From: a bacterium | GTDB lineage: Bacteria > Bacillota > Bacilli > Lactobacillales > Streptococcaceae | Direction of reading: 5' to 3' | Length of the DNA: 64,000 bases | Assembly (NCBI GenBank): GCA_905221095.1 | Contig: CAJNBV010000003.1 | Coordinates: forward strand, 1 to 64,000 | Shown here: positions 46,632 through 56,219 of the stretch, in pieces | Numbering within the stretch: position 1 is the stretch's first letter | Layout of the letters: each line of letters opens with the position of its first letter | Program-made: the position numbers and the translations under genes | The notes under the pieces: generated by a model | Databases searched by the model: none | Told to the model about the DNA's origin: nothing | What the model saw: the letters and a program-made list of their open reading frames with translations, nothing else

Positions 46632-47393
46632 ATGACAATTAGTCTAGAAAATAATAAGTTTATAGATAAAACAAAAGTTGGTTTAGATTTAGCTGAAGAT
46701 GATCCAAGACTTGGAGTTAGAGGCTTTGAATTTGATAACTCAACATCTGAAAAAGATTGTGTTTTGGTTATTGGTCTAAACCTTGCAGGAGATGAAGAAG
46801 ATGCAAAAAATGAGGAAGATATCAGGACATATCTATATAGTTTAAAAAAGTCTATTAAAAGTAAATATGCTTATAATAAATACTATAAACCTATTTATGA
46901 ACTAATGAATGATATCTTTGATAATGATGCTAAATGGCATTGGTGTAATAAATCATGGAATATTTTAAGTAAAGAAATAGAACATTCTAAGGACAAAAAT
47001 GTGATACATGAAGAGTATTTAAACCACCAAAATAGAAAAGTATCAATCTATATTGGAGATATGTTCTACTACCATGAAACAAGTTCTAAAAAACTTCCAC
47101 TTAAAAAATCAATATCTTACCCTCAATACTGCAAAGAAATGTTGGAACTTCACATTGAGTCTCTTATAGAAGCTGGTAAAAGTATAAAATTTGTATACAT
47201 AAATAATTCACAAGTTTCTCAATGGTTGTGTGATGGTGATATAAAGACATTTACAGTTTTCGGAGATAGGAAAATTCCTGTTTTCTTTGGTGGAATGCTT
47301 TCAGGTGGTAGAATGGATTTATTTTCAAAGAAAAGATTAGTTCATGAGATAAAAAATTATTTAAAAAGGATTGAATCAAAAATAGAAAAATAA
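46632..47393 (+). CDS. Uracil-DNA-glycosylase-superfamily-like protein
   Basis: 253 residues from ATG 46632, AAAGGAG upstream (longer frame to 46572 lacks one). KDCVLVIGLNLAGDEEDAKN resembles motif A of UDG-like enzymes (G-x-N-P-x-x), and KIPVFFGGMLSGGRMDLFSK resembles the C-terminal motif in the UDG-like family seen in Firmicutes. Pro of motif A is Leu here and no clear catalytic His is visible, so activity is uncertain. Next gene is an AlkD-like glycosylase. Confidence 0.5.
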   Translation: MTISLENNKFIDKTKVGLDLAEDDPRLGVRGFEFDNSTSEKDCVLVIGLNLAGDEEDAKNEEDIRTYLYSLKKSIKSKYAYNKYYKPIYELMNDIFDNDAKWHWCNKSWNILSKEIEHSKDKNVIHEEYLNHQNRKVSIYIGDMFYYHETSSKKLPLKKSISYPQYCKEMLELHIESLIEAGKSIKFVYINNSQVSQWLCDGDIKTFTVFGDRKIPVFFGGMLSGGRMDLFSKKRLVHEIKNYLKRIESKIEK

Positions 47394-47421
47394 TTAAAAT
47401 TCAGTGACAGGGTCAAGTTAC

Positions 47422-48039
47422 ATGAAAGAATATATTTTAAATTTAGAAAAAGAATTCTCTTTAATAGAAAATGGATTTAAAGAAGAAGAGAGTAGAGCTC
47501 TTGCTGACTATCAAACAAACAATAATGCGTATACCAAAGAATTAGCATTTTTAGCCTTCAAATCCAATGTATACCAAGTTAGAATGTACAGTGTATTTCT
47601 CTTTGGATATTTGTTATCGTATGAAGAAATTTTGATCTTCATGAGAGATGAGGTTTCAAAGGATAACAATTGGAGAGTTCAAGAAGTATTAGCAAAAGCA
47701 TTCGATGAATTTTGTAAGAAAACAGGTTATGAAAAATCTCTTTCGGTTATTGACGACTGGCTACAAAATAATAATCCAAATGTCAGAAGAGCTGTTACAG
47801 AAGGTTTGAGAATATGGACGAGTAGACCATATTTCAAGTATAATCCAGATGAAGCTATTAAACGTATCGCAACATTAAAAGAAGATTCTAGTGAATATGT
47901 TAGAAAATCAGTTGGTAATGCTTTGAGGGATATTAGCAAAAAATTTCCAGAGTTGATTAAAGAAGAACTTGATAGTTGGGACGTTAAGAGTAAAGAGACT
48001 CAACAAGTTTACAAGTTAGCAAGTAAATTTATTAAGTGA
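47422..48039 (+). CDS. AlkD-like HEAT-repeat DNA alkylation repair protein
   Basis: 205 residues from ATG 47422 (a GTG at 47404 is possible). All-helical HEAT-like: DNNWRVQEVLAKAFDEFCKK, NPNVRRAVTEGLRIWTSRPYF, DSSEYVRKSVGNALRDISKK. This is the DNA alkylation repair/AlkD-AlkC fold that removes positively charged alkyl bases without base flipping. About the expected length. 10 bases after the UDG-like gene, suggesting a shared repair or defence role. Confidence 0.78.
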   Translation: MKEYILNLEKEFSLIENGFKEEESRALADYQTNNNAYTKELAFLAFKSNVYQVRMYSVFLFGYLLSYEEILIFMRDEVSKDNNWRVQEVLAKAFDEFCKKTGYEKSLSVIDDWLQNNNPNVRRAVTEGLRIWTSRPYFKYNPDEAIKRIATLKEDSSEYVRKSVGNALRDISKKFPELIKEELDSWDVKSKETQQVYKLASKFIK

Positions 48040-48161
48040 CAATTATCAGCTATAAAGTTGAAAAAACGGTAGCTATAAAATAGTTTCATTCTAAAGTTTA
48101 ATTTTAAACAACAACAACCAAAGAAAAAGAAATAATTAAATTAGAAGTAGCAGGGGAAATG

Positions 48162-48779
48162 ATGAGAATCGGAGTTATTCAAGCAAGTTCGCAAGCTACC
48201 AAAAATCAAATAATCTATGATGCTGTATTAAAGTATGCTCCAAAGAAATCTGAGGTTATAAATTTTGGCTGTACGATGGAAGAAAATGGAAAATACTCGT
48301 ATATAGAAATTTCTATTCTTGTAGGTATCTTGTTGGCAAGTAGGACAGTTGATTTCGTTGTTACGGGCTGTTCTTCCGGACAAGGAATGATGCTTGCTTG
48401 TAATAGTATGCCAGATGTCATTTGTGGGTATGCACCTACACCGAAGGATGCCTATTTATTTGCTCAGATTAATAATGGAAATGCGATATCATTACCATTA
48501 GGTGAAGATTATACATGGTCAGGTACTGAAAATCTTGAAAAAACAATAGAAGCTCTTTTCTCAGAGCCATTTGGGCAAGGATACCCTAAAAGTGAGGCAG
48601 AGAGAAAGATAAGAGATGCCGAGCAACTTAAAGAGATAAGAAGAATTGGACAGGTTCAGTTTAAAGAATTAGTAAATATACTAGATATATCACTGCTTGA
48701 ATCAATCAAGAGGAAACAGGATGTAATTCAAAATGTAAAGGCGTATGGGAAGAAAGAAATAGCTGATTTAATAAAATGA
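48162..48779 (+). CDS. RpiB/LacA/LacB-family sugar-phosphate isomerase
   Basis: 205 residues from ATG 48162, AGGGG 5 bases upstream (first ATG at 48159 too close). Rossmann-like start RIGVIQASSQATKN and active-site TGCSSGQGMMLACN (Cys/Ser in place of CGTG). Longer than ribose-5-phosphate isomerase B (about 150), with an extra C-terminal helical 60 residues; substrate unknown. Confidence 0.8.
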   Translation: MRIGVIQASSQATKNQIIYDAVLKYAPKKSEVINFGCTMEENGKYSYIEISILVGILLASRTVDFVVTGCSSGQGMMLACNSMPDVICGYAPTPKDAYLFAQINNGNAISLPLGEDYTWSGTENLEKTIEALFSEPFGQGYPKSEAERKIRDAEQLKEIRRIGQVQFKELVNILDISLLESIKRKQDVIQNVKAYGKKEIADLIK

Positions 48780-48817
48780 GTAAATCACAGTTTGTCGGGG
48801 TAATACCTTTTAACGAT

Positions 48818-48842
48818 AACCTTATGCTATTGTCATAAGGTT
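48818..48842 (+). terminator. Hairpin after RpiB-like gene
   Basis: AACCTTATG / CATAAGGTT stem, weak T-run. Confidence 0.5.
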
Positions 48843-48980
48843 TATAGACATGTTCCCACATACATGTTCACTTGGCATACATAGTGTTCACTCGTTTTAT
48901 GTCGAGTGTGTGGTACTGCTTTTAAGAGCTGATTAAACAAGGATGTAGCTAGTGAAAGTCCTACAGTAAGGAGTATAAAC

Positions 48981-49787
48981 ATGAAATTCCATGAATTTGG
49001 TAATAAGAATTTGCCTCCTATTTTACTGATACATGGTGGTGGCAGTTCTTGGTGGAATTATCTTCGTCAAGCACGTATCTTGTCAGAAAAATACCGTATT
49101 ATTCTACCCACTTTGAATGGCCACGGCGAGGAATATCAACTTGATTATGTTTCTACTGAAGATTCTGCATTGGAGATTCTAGACTATATCAAAGCAAACT
49201 GTGGTGGGAAATTGTTTGCCATTGGTGGCGTTTCACTTGGCGGTCAAATTGCCATGGAGCTTTTGTCTTTAGACAGTGAAATTACTGAGAAGGCCATCAT
49301 AGACGGAAGCATCTGTATTCCTCAACCAAGGTTAGCTAAAATCAGCATCTTTCTAGTGTCTCTATTTGGTAAACTGATGTTCAATAAATTCTTTTGCAAA
49401 CTTCAGTTAAGCATGATGAACAAACTCTATCCTAAACTCGCTTATCCAGAGGAAATAAAAGATTATTATTTGGAGGATCTGCCAAGGACGCCTGTTAAAA
49501 CATTGGTGACCATTTACAAAACCTATATGGGGCATTACAAGCTGAAAGATATGATTTCTGCTAGCAAAGCTCAGGTTCTGTATATCTATGGTGAAAAAGA
49601 ATTGAACTGTGTGAAAGAATCAGCGAAATTATTTCATCAGCTACATTCAAATACAATTTTGTATGAGGCAAAGGGCTATAACCACGGCTATTTATCAGCT
49701 TACCTGCCTCATGAGTGGATTGATTTGGTGGTGCCATTTTTAAAGAGTGATTCATTAGAAATGTGTAACGAATCCGATATGCCATAA
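48981..49787 (+). CDS. Alpha/beta hydrolase
   Basis: 268 residues, AAGGAG ribosome site. Oxyanion LLIHGGGSSWWNYL, nucleophile Ser in IGGVSLGGQIAMELL, acid/His in GYNHGYLSAYLP. Substrate unknown. Ends 11 bases before the ADP-ribosylglycohydrolase gene, so co-transcribed. Confidence 0.85.
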   Translation: MKFHEFGNKNLPPILLIHGGGSSWWNYLRQARILSEKYRIILPTLNGHGEEYQLDYVSTEDSALEILDYIKANCGGKLFAIGGVSLGGQIAMELLSLDSEITEKAIIDGSICIPQPRLAKISIFLVSLFGKLMFNKFFCKLQLSMMNKLYPKLAYPEEIKDYYLEDLPRTPVKTLVTIYKTYMGHYKLKDMISASKAQVLYIYGEKELNCVKESAKLFHQLHSNTILYEAKGYNHGYLSAYLPHEWIDLVVPFLKSDSLEMCNESDMP

Positions 49788-49798
49788 GGAGGAATTTT

Positions 49799-50653
49799 AT
49801 GCTCGGAGCAATAGTTGGAGACATTATTGGTTCTGTTTACGAATGGAACAATATCAAAACAAAGGACTTTCCTTTATTTCGGAAAGACTGCTTTTTCACA
49901 GATGATACGGTTATGACCTGTGCTGTCGCTGAAGCAATCATGAATGGTGGGCAAAAGGATGACTTTATTGATGCTATGAAAAAATATGTCAGAATGTATC
50001 CGGATGCTGATTATGGTGCTCGGTTTAATGCATGGCTAAACAGCGATAACCGTGAGCCTTATAATAGTTTCGGGAATGGATCAGCTATGCGTGTTTCTCC
50101 CTGTGCTTGGGTCATGGACCGTAGTTTTTATGCAAGAGCTGGTATGTGGCCATCATCTAGAGGACTTGCTAGTCTTTCTGCAGAGGTAACTCATAACCAT
50201 CCAGAAGGTATCAAAGGTGCCATGGCTACAGCTGATGCTATCTTTCTATGTCGTTTTTACTTTGGTGGTTATTGTAGTGAATATGAGCAACCAATTAACG
50301 ACAATCCTACAGAATGTAAAAAACGGATTAAGGATTATATAGAGAAGGAATACGGCTACAATCTATCTCAAACTTTAGATGAAATCCGTCCTAACTATCG
50401 TTTTAACGAAACATGCCAGGAAACTGTCCCTCAAGCCATTATTGCTTTTCTTGAAAGTACAGATTTCGAAGATGCTATAAGAAATGCCATCTCACTTGGT
50501 GGCGACAGTGATACACTTGCTGCAATCACTGGCAGCATAGCAGAGGCAGCTTATGGTATTCCTGATTGGATAAAGGAAAAGGCCTATTCTTACTTGGATG
50601 AACCCTTAAAGGAAGTACTCAGGCGATGGGATAATAAGGTTGATGTAAAATAA
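49799..50653 (+). CDS. ADP-ribosylglycohydrolase family protein
   Basis: 284 residues, AAGGAGG ribosome site. Metal-binding motifs of the DraG/ARH fold: AIVGDIIGSVYEW at the N-terminus, FFTDDTVMTCA, and the late SLGGDSDTLAAITGSIAEA. Removes ADP-ribose from proteins, nucleic acids or small molecules. Present in many Firmicutes; paired here with a hydrolase rather than a transferase. Confidence 0.9.
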   Translation: MLGAIVGDIIGSVYEWNNIKTKDFPLFRKDCFFTDDTVMTCAVAEAIMNGGQKDDFIDAMKKYVRMYPDADYGARFNAWLNSDNREPYNSFGNGSAMRVSPCAWVMDRSFYARAGMWPSSRGLASLSAEVTHNHPEGIKGAMATADAIFLCRFYFGGYCSEYEQPINDNPTECKKRIKDYIEKEYGYNLSQTLDEIRPNYRFNETCQETVPQAIIAFLESTDFEDAIRNAISLGGDSDTLAAITGSIAEAAYGIPDWIKEKAYSYLDEPLKEVLRRWDNKVDVK

Positions 50654-50775
50654 AAGAGTTTCAATCTCCGGTACTTCATATTTCTTTTTTCTGTATTTTC
50701 ATTGTATAATGGTAGTACATTTACTTGCATACGATGTAATATAAACATTTCTTATGAATATTAAGGAGAAAATCA

Positions 50776-51657
50776 ATGAAAAAAGCAATGTTAATTATTA
50801 ACCCTACCTCTGGTGGTGAGAAGGCTTTGGATTATAAAGAAAAGATGGAGAATAAAGCCAAAGAATACTTTGAATATGTTGAAACCAAAATTACTGAAAA
50901 AGCGCTGGATGCAACACGTTTTGCTGAAGAAGCTTCTCGTGAACAGTACGATGCAGTGGTTTGTTTTGGTGGAGACGGTACTGTCAATGAAGTTATTTCG
51001 GGAATTGCTGAGAGAGACTACATTCCTAAGTTAGGTATTATCCCTGGTGGGACGGGTAACCTCATTACAAAACTTTTGGAAATCAACCAAGATATCGATG
51101 GCGCTATTGATGAACTCGATTTTAATTTAACCAACAAGATTGATATCGGTAAAGCAAATGATAACTATTTTGGTTATATCTTTAGTATCGGTTCTCTTCC
51201 TGAGGCGATTCACAATGTTGAAATAGAGGACAAGACAAAATTCGGTATTTTAGCCTATGCTGTTAATACAATGAAGTCTGTCATGACGGATCAGGTCTTT
51301 AACATTAAGGTTGAAACAGAAAATGGAAATTATGTTGGTGAAGCAAGCCATGTTTTGGTTCTCTTGACAAATTACTTTGCCGACAAAAAAATCTTTGAAG
51401 AAAATAAAGATGGCTATGCCAATATTTTGATTCTAAAAGATGCTTCAATATTCTCCAAATTATCCGTTATTCCAGATTTATTGAAAGGCGATGTTGTCGC
51501 AAATGATAATATCGAATATATCAAAGCGCGCAATATTAAGATTTCTTCAGATAGTGAATTGGAGTCAGATGTTGATGGCGATAAATCGGATAACCTACCT
51601 GTAGAAATCAAAGTCCTAGCTCAGCGAGTAGAAGTATTTTCAAAACCGAAAGAGTAA
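50776..51657 (+). CDS. Diacylglycerol/lipid kinase (DagK/YegS family)
   Basis: 293 residues. Catalytic-domain signatures INPTSGGEKAL, VCFGGDGTVNEVISG, GIIPGGTGN; C-terminal beta-sandwich with IKISSDSELESDVDGDKSDNLP. ATP-dependent phosphorylation of diacylglycerol or a related lipid at the membrane. AAGGAG ribosome site. Confidence 0.9.
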   Translation: MKKAMLIINPTSGGEKALDYKEKMENKAKEYFEYVETKITEKALDATRFAEEASREQYDAVVCFGGDGTVNEVISGIAERDYIPKLGIIPGGTGNLITKLLEINQDIDGAIDELDFNLTNKIDIGKANDNYFGYIFSIGSLPEAIHNVEIEDKTKFGILAYAVNTMKSVMTDQVFNIKVETENGNYVGEASHVLVLLTNYFADKKIFEENKDGYANILILKDASIFSKLSVIPDLLKGDVVANDNIEYIKARNIKISSDSELESDVDGDKSDNLPVEIKVLAQRVEVFSKPKE

Positions 51658-51720
51658 AAGGTAAAAATTAGTTTATTATTCACAACGAAATTAAGTTCTA
51701 TATCAACGATTGGAGGAGGA

Positions 51721-52212
51721 ATGAATTCTCTATTTGATGAATTTCGAACAATTTGTTCTCATTTAAACCAAGTCGGAATCACTCCGACGCTCATGGGGTC
51801 TTTGGGGTTTGAATACCGATCAAATGAAGAATGGGGGCCGTCTGACATTGACATTCATGTGCCTGGTGATCCTAGAGGTTGGGAAGCACCTGATCATCTC
51901 AGAATTTATGAGTGGGACGAGATAATGAAAGTGATGAAACACTTAGGCTATGCCTTAATAGATATTCATGAGCATGAATTCCAAAAAGATGGTCTGAGTG
52001 TTGAATTCGGAAGTATCGATTCTTTACCTGATTTTGCAGGAGTTTCGGAATCGGATATAGAGCTGATTCATCTCGAAAACATCACTTTCCGCGTTCCAAG
52101 TTTGGAACAGTTTTTAAGTATTTACAAGGCTTCTTCCCAAGATTCTTATCGAAATGAGCACAATAACAATAAGGATTTTAAAAAAATTGAGTGGCTGGTA
52201 AAATATTTGTAA
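51721..52212 (+). CDS. Nucleotidyltransferase-superfamily-like protein
   Basis: 163 residues, GGAGGA upstream of ATG 51721. TPTLMGSLGFEYRSNEEWGP, then SDIDIHVPG, looks like the G-S...D-x-D metal-binding region of minimal nucleotidyltransferases; LSVEFGSIDSLPDFAG could hold the third acid. No partner gene typical of toxin-antitoxin seen. Function open. Confidence 0.6.
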   Translation: MNSLFDEFRTICSHLNQVGITPTLMGSLGFEYRSNEEWGPSDIDIHVPGDPRGWEAPDHLRIYEWDEIMKVMKHLGYALIDIHEHEFQKDGLSVEFGSIDSLPDFAGVSESDIELIHLENITFRVPSLEQFLSIYKASSQDSYRNEHNNNKDFKKIEWLVKYL

Positions 52213-52295
52213 ATCATCATTTGAAAAGTAGCAAGTTGTAAGACTGGCTGCTTTTTTATTTATAGAACCAAACCACTAGAATCTACGGACAAGCC

Positions 52296-52351
52296 TTGAA
52301 AATAAAATACGAAAGTAGTATACTAGAATCACAATTATGAAAACGTTTGCG
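52296..52351 (+). promoter_or_regulatory. GH13 promoter with cre-like site
   Basis: TTGAAA 52296-52301, 17-base spacer, TATACT 52319-52324. TGAAAACGTTTGCG at 52338-52351 matches the CcpA cre consensus at 12 of 14 positions and lies just after the transcription start, a repressing position. Confidence 0.75.
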
Positions 52352-52388
52352 TCGTAAATGCAACCAAGTAAATCAGGAGACAAATACA

Positions 52389-54131
52389 GTGGAAGTAACA
52401 GCCATTTACCACAGACCAGAGTCGGAGTATGCCTATCTTTACAAGGATAAGAAACTTCATATTCTGATTCGTACTAAGAAAGGGGACATTGAAAGTATCA
52501 ACTTGCATTATGGGGATCCTTTTATCTTTATGGAGGAGTTTTATCAAGATACAAAAGAAATGGCCAAGATGACTTCCGACGCTTTATTTGACTATTGGCA
52601 GGTTGAAGTGTCCGTTGACTTTGCACGTATCCAGTATCTCTTTGAACTCACGGATACAGAAGGCCAGAGCATTTTGTACGGCGATAAAGGCTGCGTTGAA
52701 AATTCTCTAGAAAATCTTCATGCTATTGGAAATGGATTTAAGTTGCCTTATATTCATGAGATTGATGCCTGTCAGGTTCCCGATTGGGTTTCAGATACGG
52801 TATGGTATCAGATATTCCCTGAAAGATTTGCTAATGGAAATGCTCTATTAAACCCAGAAGGAACTTTAGCCTGGGATACCTCTATCACACCTCAGAGTGA
52901 TGATTTCTTTGGTGGTGATTTACAAGGCATTATTGACCATCTGGATTACTTGCAAAACTTAGGAATTACTGGACTCTATCTTTGTCCAATTTTTGAATCT
53001 ACGAGCAATCACAAGTACAATACGACGGATTATTTTGAAATTGACCGTCATTTTGGAGATAAGGAAACCTTTCGAAAACTGGTCGAGCAGGCACATCAGC
53101 GTGACATGAAAATCATGCTGGATGCTGTATTTAATCATATTGGTTCGCAATCGCCTCAATGGCAAGATGTTGTCCAAAATGGTGAACAGTCTGCTTATAA
53201 GGATTGGTTCCATATTCAACAATTCCCAGTGACGACTGAAAAGCTAGTCAATAAGAGAGAGTTACCCTATCATGCTTTTGGTTTCGAGGACTATATGCCT
53301 AAGCTAAATACAGCCAATCCAGAGGTCAAGGATTATCTTTTAAAGGTTGCGACATATTGGATTGAAGAGTTTGATATTGATGCTTGGCGTTTGGATGTGG
53401 CTAATGAAATTGACCATCAGTTTTGGAGGGACTTTCGCAAGGCAGTTCTAGCTAAAAAGCCTGATCTTTATATCCTTGGAGAAGTCTGGCATACGGCTCA
53501 GCCTTGGCTAAATGGCGATGAGTTTCATGCGGTCATGAATTATCCTTTATCTGATAGCATCAAGGACTATTTCTTACGAAGTGTTAAGAAGACGAACCAG
53601 TTCATCGATGAAATCAGTGGTCAGTCTATGTACTACAAGCAGCAGATTTCAGAAGTAATGTTTAATCTTCTAGATTCGCATGATACAGAACGTATTTTGT
53701 GGACGGCCAATGAAGACGCTCAACTGGTCAAATCAGCCCTAGCCTTTCTCTTTTTACAAAAAGGAACACCGTGTATCTATTACGGAACAGAGTTATCTTT
53801 GACTGGAGGACCAGATCCAGATTGCCGTCGTTGTATGCCTTGGGAACGCGTATCAAGTGACAATGATATGTTGATCTTTATCAAGAAACTGATTCAGATT
53901 CGTCAACATGCGTCAACAACCATTCAGCATGGCAAGTATAACCTAAAAGAAATCAAAGCTGATGTAGTAGCTTTGGAGTGGAAATACGATGGCCGAATTC
54001 TCAAAGCAATGTTCAACCAATCAAGTGAAGATTATATTCTAGATAGAAAAGCAGTAGCACTAGCAAGCAATTGCCAAGAATTGGAGAATCACCTTGTCAT
54101 CTCTCCAAAAGGATTTGTGATTTTTCATTAA
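52389..54131 (+). CDS. GH13 glycosidase, neopullulanase/cyclomaltodextrinase-like
   Basis: 580 residues from GTG 52389, AGGAG 9 bases upstream; the upstream ATG at 52347 lacks a site. N-terminal beta domain, then (beta/alpha)8: nucleophile Asp in DAWRLDVANEIDH, acid Glu in YILGEVWHTAQPW, third Asp in NLLDSHDTERIL. Cytoplasmic (no signal), cleaves maltodextrins/pullulan products. cre-like operator at the promoter fits catabolite control. Confidence 0.92.
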   Translation: MEVTAIYHRPESEYAYLYKDKKLHILIRTKKGDIESINLHYGDPFIFMEEFYQDTKEMAKMTSDALFDYWQVEVSVDFARIQYLFELTDTEGQSILYGDKGCVENSLENLHAIGNGFKLPYIHEIDACQVPDWVSDTVWYQIFPERFANGNALLNPEGTLAWDTSITPQSDDFFGGDLQGIIDHLDYLQNLGITGLYLCPIFESTSNHKYNTTDYFEIDRHFGDKETFRKLVEQAHQRDMKIMLDAVFNHIGSQSPQWQDVVQNGEQSAYKDWFHIQQFPVTTEKLVNKRELPYHAFGFEDYMPKLNTANPEVKDYLLKVATYWIEEFDIDAWRLDVANEIDHQFWRDFRKAVLAKKPDLYILGEVWHTAQPWLNGDEFHAVMNYPLSDSIKDYFLRSVKKTNQFIDEISGQSMYYKQQISEVMFNLLDSHDTERILWTANEDAQLVKSALAFLFLQKGTPCIYYGTELSLTGGPDPDCRRCMPWERVSSDNDMLIFIKKLIQIRQHASTTIQHGKYNLKEIKADVVALEWKYDGRILKAMFNQSSEDYILDRKAVALASNCQELENHLVISPKGFVIFH

Positions 54132-54250
54132 AGAGCAATTATGAGCGACAGGAAAGTTGTAGTATCGAGAGCATTTTACAAACAGACTATTTGTCGTCTT
54201 GCTACAATTGGTATATAATTTAACTTAAAGAAAATTGGAGGATTAATCAG

Positions 54251-54562
54251 ATGGAATTAAAAGATTTTACAGAAAAAGAACAGGAAATGATTAAGAAGGG
54301 GCTGACTACGTCTAAGATTAGTGACAAGGAAACTGCTGAGAAAATTCTTTCGCTCGTACCACAAGACTTGATTAAGCGAATCCCATTTTTTGTCAGAAAA
54401 CATGCTACAACACGTACGATTAAACGCATTTCAATTGAACACCCTGAACTCTATGCTGCAGCCCAAACAAGTGGTGAGATTCCAGAAAAAGAGCGCGAAG
54501 AATTGCGTCAGATAATCACGACTATCTTTGAACAAAAAATGAATAAGCATAGTATTAAGTAG
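54251..54562 (+). CDS. Small conserved streptococcal hypothetical protein
   Basis: 103 residues, GGAGG ribosome site. Charged, helical, no transmembrane segment (LKDFTEKEQEMIKKGLTTSK, RIPFFVRKHATTRTIKRIS). No family recognised. The following hydrolase starts 4 bases after its stop, so they are coupled. Confidence 0.75.
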   Translation: MELKDFTEKEQEMIKKGLTTSKISDKETAEKILSLVPQDLIKRIPFFVRKHATTRTIKRISIEHPELYAAAQTSGEIPEKEREELRQIITTIFEQKMNKHSIK

Positions 54563-54565
54563 AGA

Positions 54566-55282
54566 ATGAAGATATTTTTTATTGGCGGTCTAGGAAGCAA
54601 TGTCTATCATAGCAAGGATTTTCTTCAAGAACTAGATTCGCAGGTCTGTTTTCTAAATCCGTATGAAAGGCATCTGCGAGATGAAACAGAATTGAAAGCA
54701 TGGTTTAAAAATACGATTGTTGAGAAAGAATCTATCTGTCTGATAGGACATTCCCTTGGAGGGGATTTAGCTCGTTATCTCACATCGGAATTCCATGAAG
54801 TGAAAAAACTGATTCTTTTAGATGGTGGTTATCTAGATTTAGATAAGATTTTACCTTTAGATACAGAGTTAGAGGAAGCTAAAAACTATATCGAATCTCA
54901 AGTCGTTTCGGACTTAGCTCTTCTTATTTCTAAAGAGAAATCTGAAGCAAAGTATTGGTCAGGAAATATGGAGAAAGCTGTAAGACAGTCTTATCACTGG
55001 AATGCGGAGTATAATAGATATGAGTCAGCTATAGATTATGAAAATATAGAAGCGATTCTCCGCTTACGGCGGAAAATACAAGCTTTCAAGAGAGAAGTGG
55101 GAGATACCTTGTTTATCAGTCCTCGCTATCCTAATGAAGCTAGATGGAGAGAGGAAGCCCTAAAAGAATTGCCAGATTATGTTGATACTATTTTTTTAGA
55201 AAACTTTGGCCATGAGCTTTATACTGAAGCACCCAAAGAAATCGCTAGTCTGATTAATGAGTGGCTCTCTTATCCTCACTGA
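54566..55282 (+). CDS. Alpha/beta hydrolase
   Basis: 238 residues. IFFIGGLGSNVYH (oxyanion), nucleophile in CLIGHSLGGDLARYL, acid in VGDTLFISPRYPNEARW region, His in LENFGHELYTEAP. Related to small streptococcal hydrolases of unknown substrate. Coupled to the 103-residue gene. Confidence 0.85.
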   Translation: MKIFFIGGLGSNVYHSKDFLQELDSQVCFLNPYERHLRDETELKAWFKNTIVEKESICLIGHSLGGDLARYLTSEFHEVKKLILLDGGYLDLDKILPLDTELEEAKNYIESQVVSDLALLISKEKSEAKYWSGNMEKAVRQSYHWNAEYNRYESAIDYENIEAILRLRRKIQAFKREVGDTLFISPRYPNEARWREEALKELPDYVDTIFLENFGHELYTEAPKEIASLINEWLSYPH

Positions 55283-55344
55283 GCTACTTATATTGCTTAA
55301 AATGGTATAAGATTTAAATCTACAAGTCACTAAGTCTCATATAA

Positions 55345-55400
55345 CAAAAAACGAACAGGCTCTTTTTCTGTCATTCAGAAGAGAACTTGTTCGTTTTTTT
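55345..55400. terminator. Bidirectional terminator
   Basis: AAAAAACGAACAGG pairs with the TTGTTCGTTTTTTT end; inner hairpin CTCTTTTTCTG / CAGAAGAG. Between converging genes. Confidence 0.85.
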
Positions 55401-55403
55401 CTT

Positions 55404-56219
55404 TTAAAACACTCGATACACGTAGGGATTTTCTGGTTTATCGACTTTGGTAAAGCTATCGATTTCTAAGGTTGGGAGATTTTGTTTGAGTTCTTTATGG
55501 TAGTGATTGACCAGTTTTCCTTTGGCTGTAATCCAAGTGTTGTTTTCATACTGACGGGTATTTCCCTTGGTCAGCAATCCATAAACACCTGAATCAGCGA
55601 TACAGTGAATAATGCCGAAGCGGAATAGAAATTGGCTATTGGCATGACTGGGATCATTGTAGACAAATCCTGTGAACTGGACTGTCTTGCCCTCAAACTC
55701 ATCTGGATAGTCATAGATAGCCTCCATAACTTCCATATAGTTTTCATTCGTAATCTGAATGCTATCTTGGGACAAGTATTTATCCGCCGCCGTTCTCATT
55801 TCCTTTTCATAGGCTGTTTTTGAGAAATAAGAACTGGTATCTGGTTTCAAATATTGGCTTGTCGTCCCTTCACTGGTCTGAATGGCTTGATCCGTTCCTT
55901 CCGATAGCGGAAAATGATAACCTTTAGCAGAAACGGTCTGAGAATCCAAACTAACAGTTGGGAAAGTTAAACCGACGACAATTGGAATAGCCAGAAGAGC
56001 AATACTCGTCACCTTAGTCAATCGACTATTCAGATGACTGTGAGTTTTAACTTGCTTCATCCAGATATACAATTGAACGATTGCCAAGATAAAGGAAAGC
56101 ACCATGGAAATATAGGCCAGATAGGAATAGTGCATGTTGATGTACTGGTTTAATTTGCCCGACAAATGGAGATAAATGGTCAATTCAAAATAGCCAGCTA
56201 AAACTAAAAATCGAATCAT
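55404..56219 (-). CDS. TIGR03943-family membrane protein (YcgQ-like)
   Basis: 271 residues. N-terminal hydrophobic segments (FLVLAGYFELTIYLH, YISMVLSFILAIVQLYIW, IALLAIPIVVGLTF), then an extracytoplasmic domain with RFGIIHCIADSGVYG and WITAKGKL. Forms a conserved pair with the permease upstream, which its start overlaps by 4 bases. In B. subtilis the YcgR-YcgQ pair is zinc-starvation (Zur) regulated, suggesting a metal-related role here. Confidence 0.85.
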   Translation of the reverse strand: MIRFLVLAGYFELTIYLHLSGKLNQYINMHYSYLAYISMVLSFILAIVQLYIWMKQVKTHSHLNSRLTKVTSIALLAIPIVVGLTFPTVSLDSQTVSAKGYHFPLSEGTDQAIQTSEGTTSQYLKPDTSSYFSKTAYEKEMRTAADKYLSQDSIQITNENYMEVMEAIYDYPDEFEGKTVQFTGFVYNDPSHANSQFLFRFGIIHCIADSGVYGLLTKGNTRQYENNTWITAKGKLVNHYHKELKQNLPTLEIDSFTKVDKPENPYVYRVF

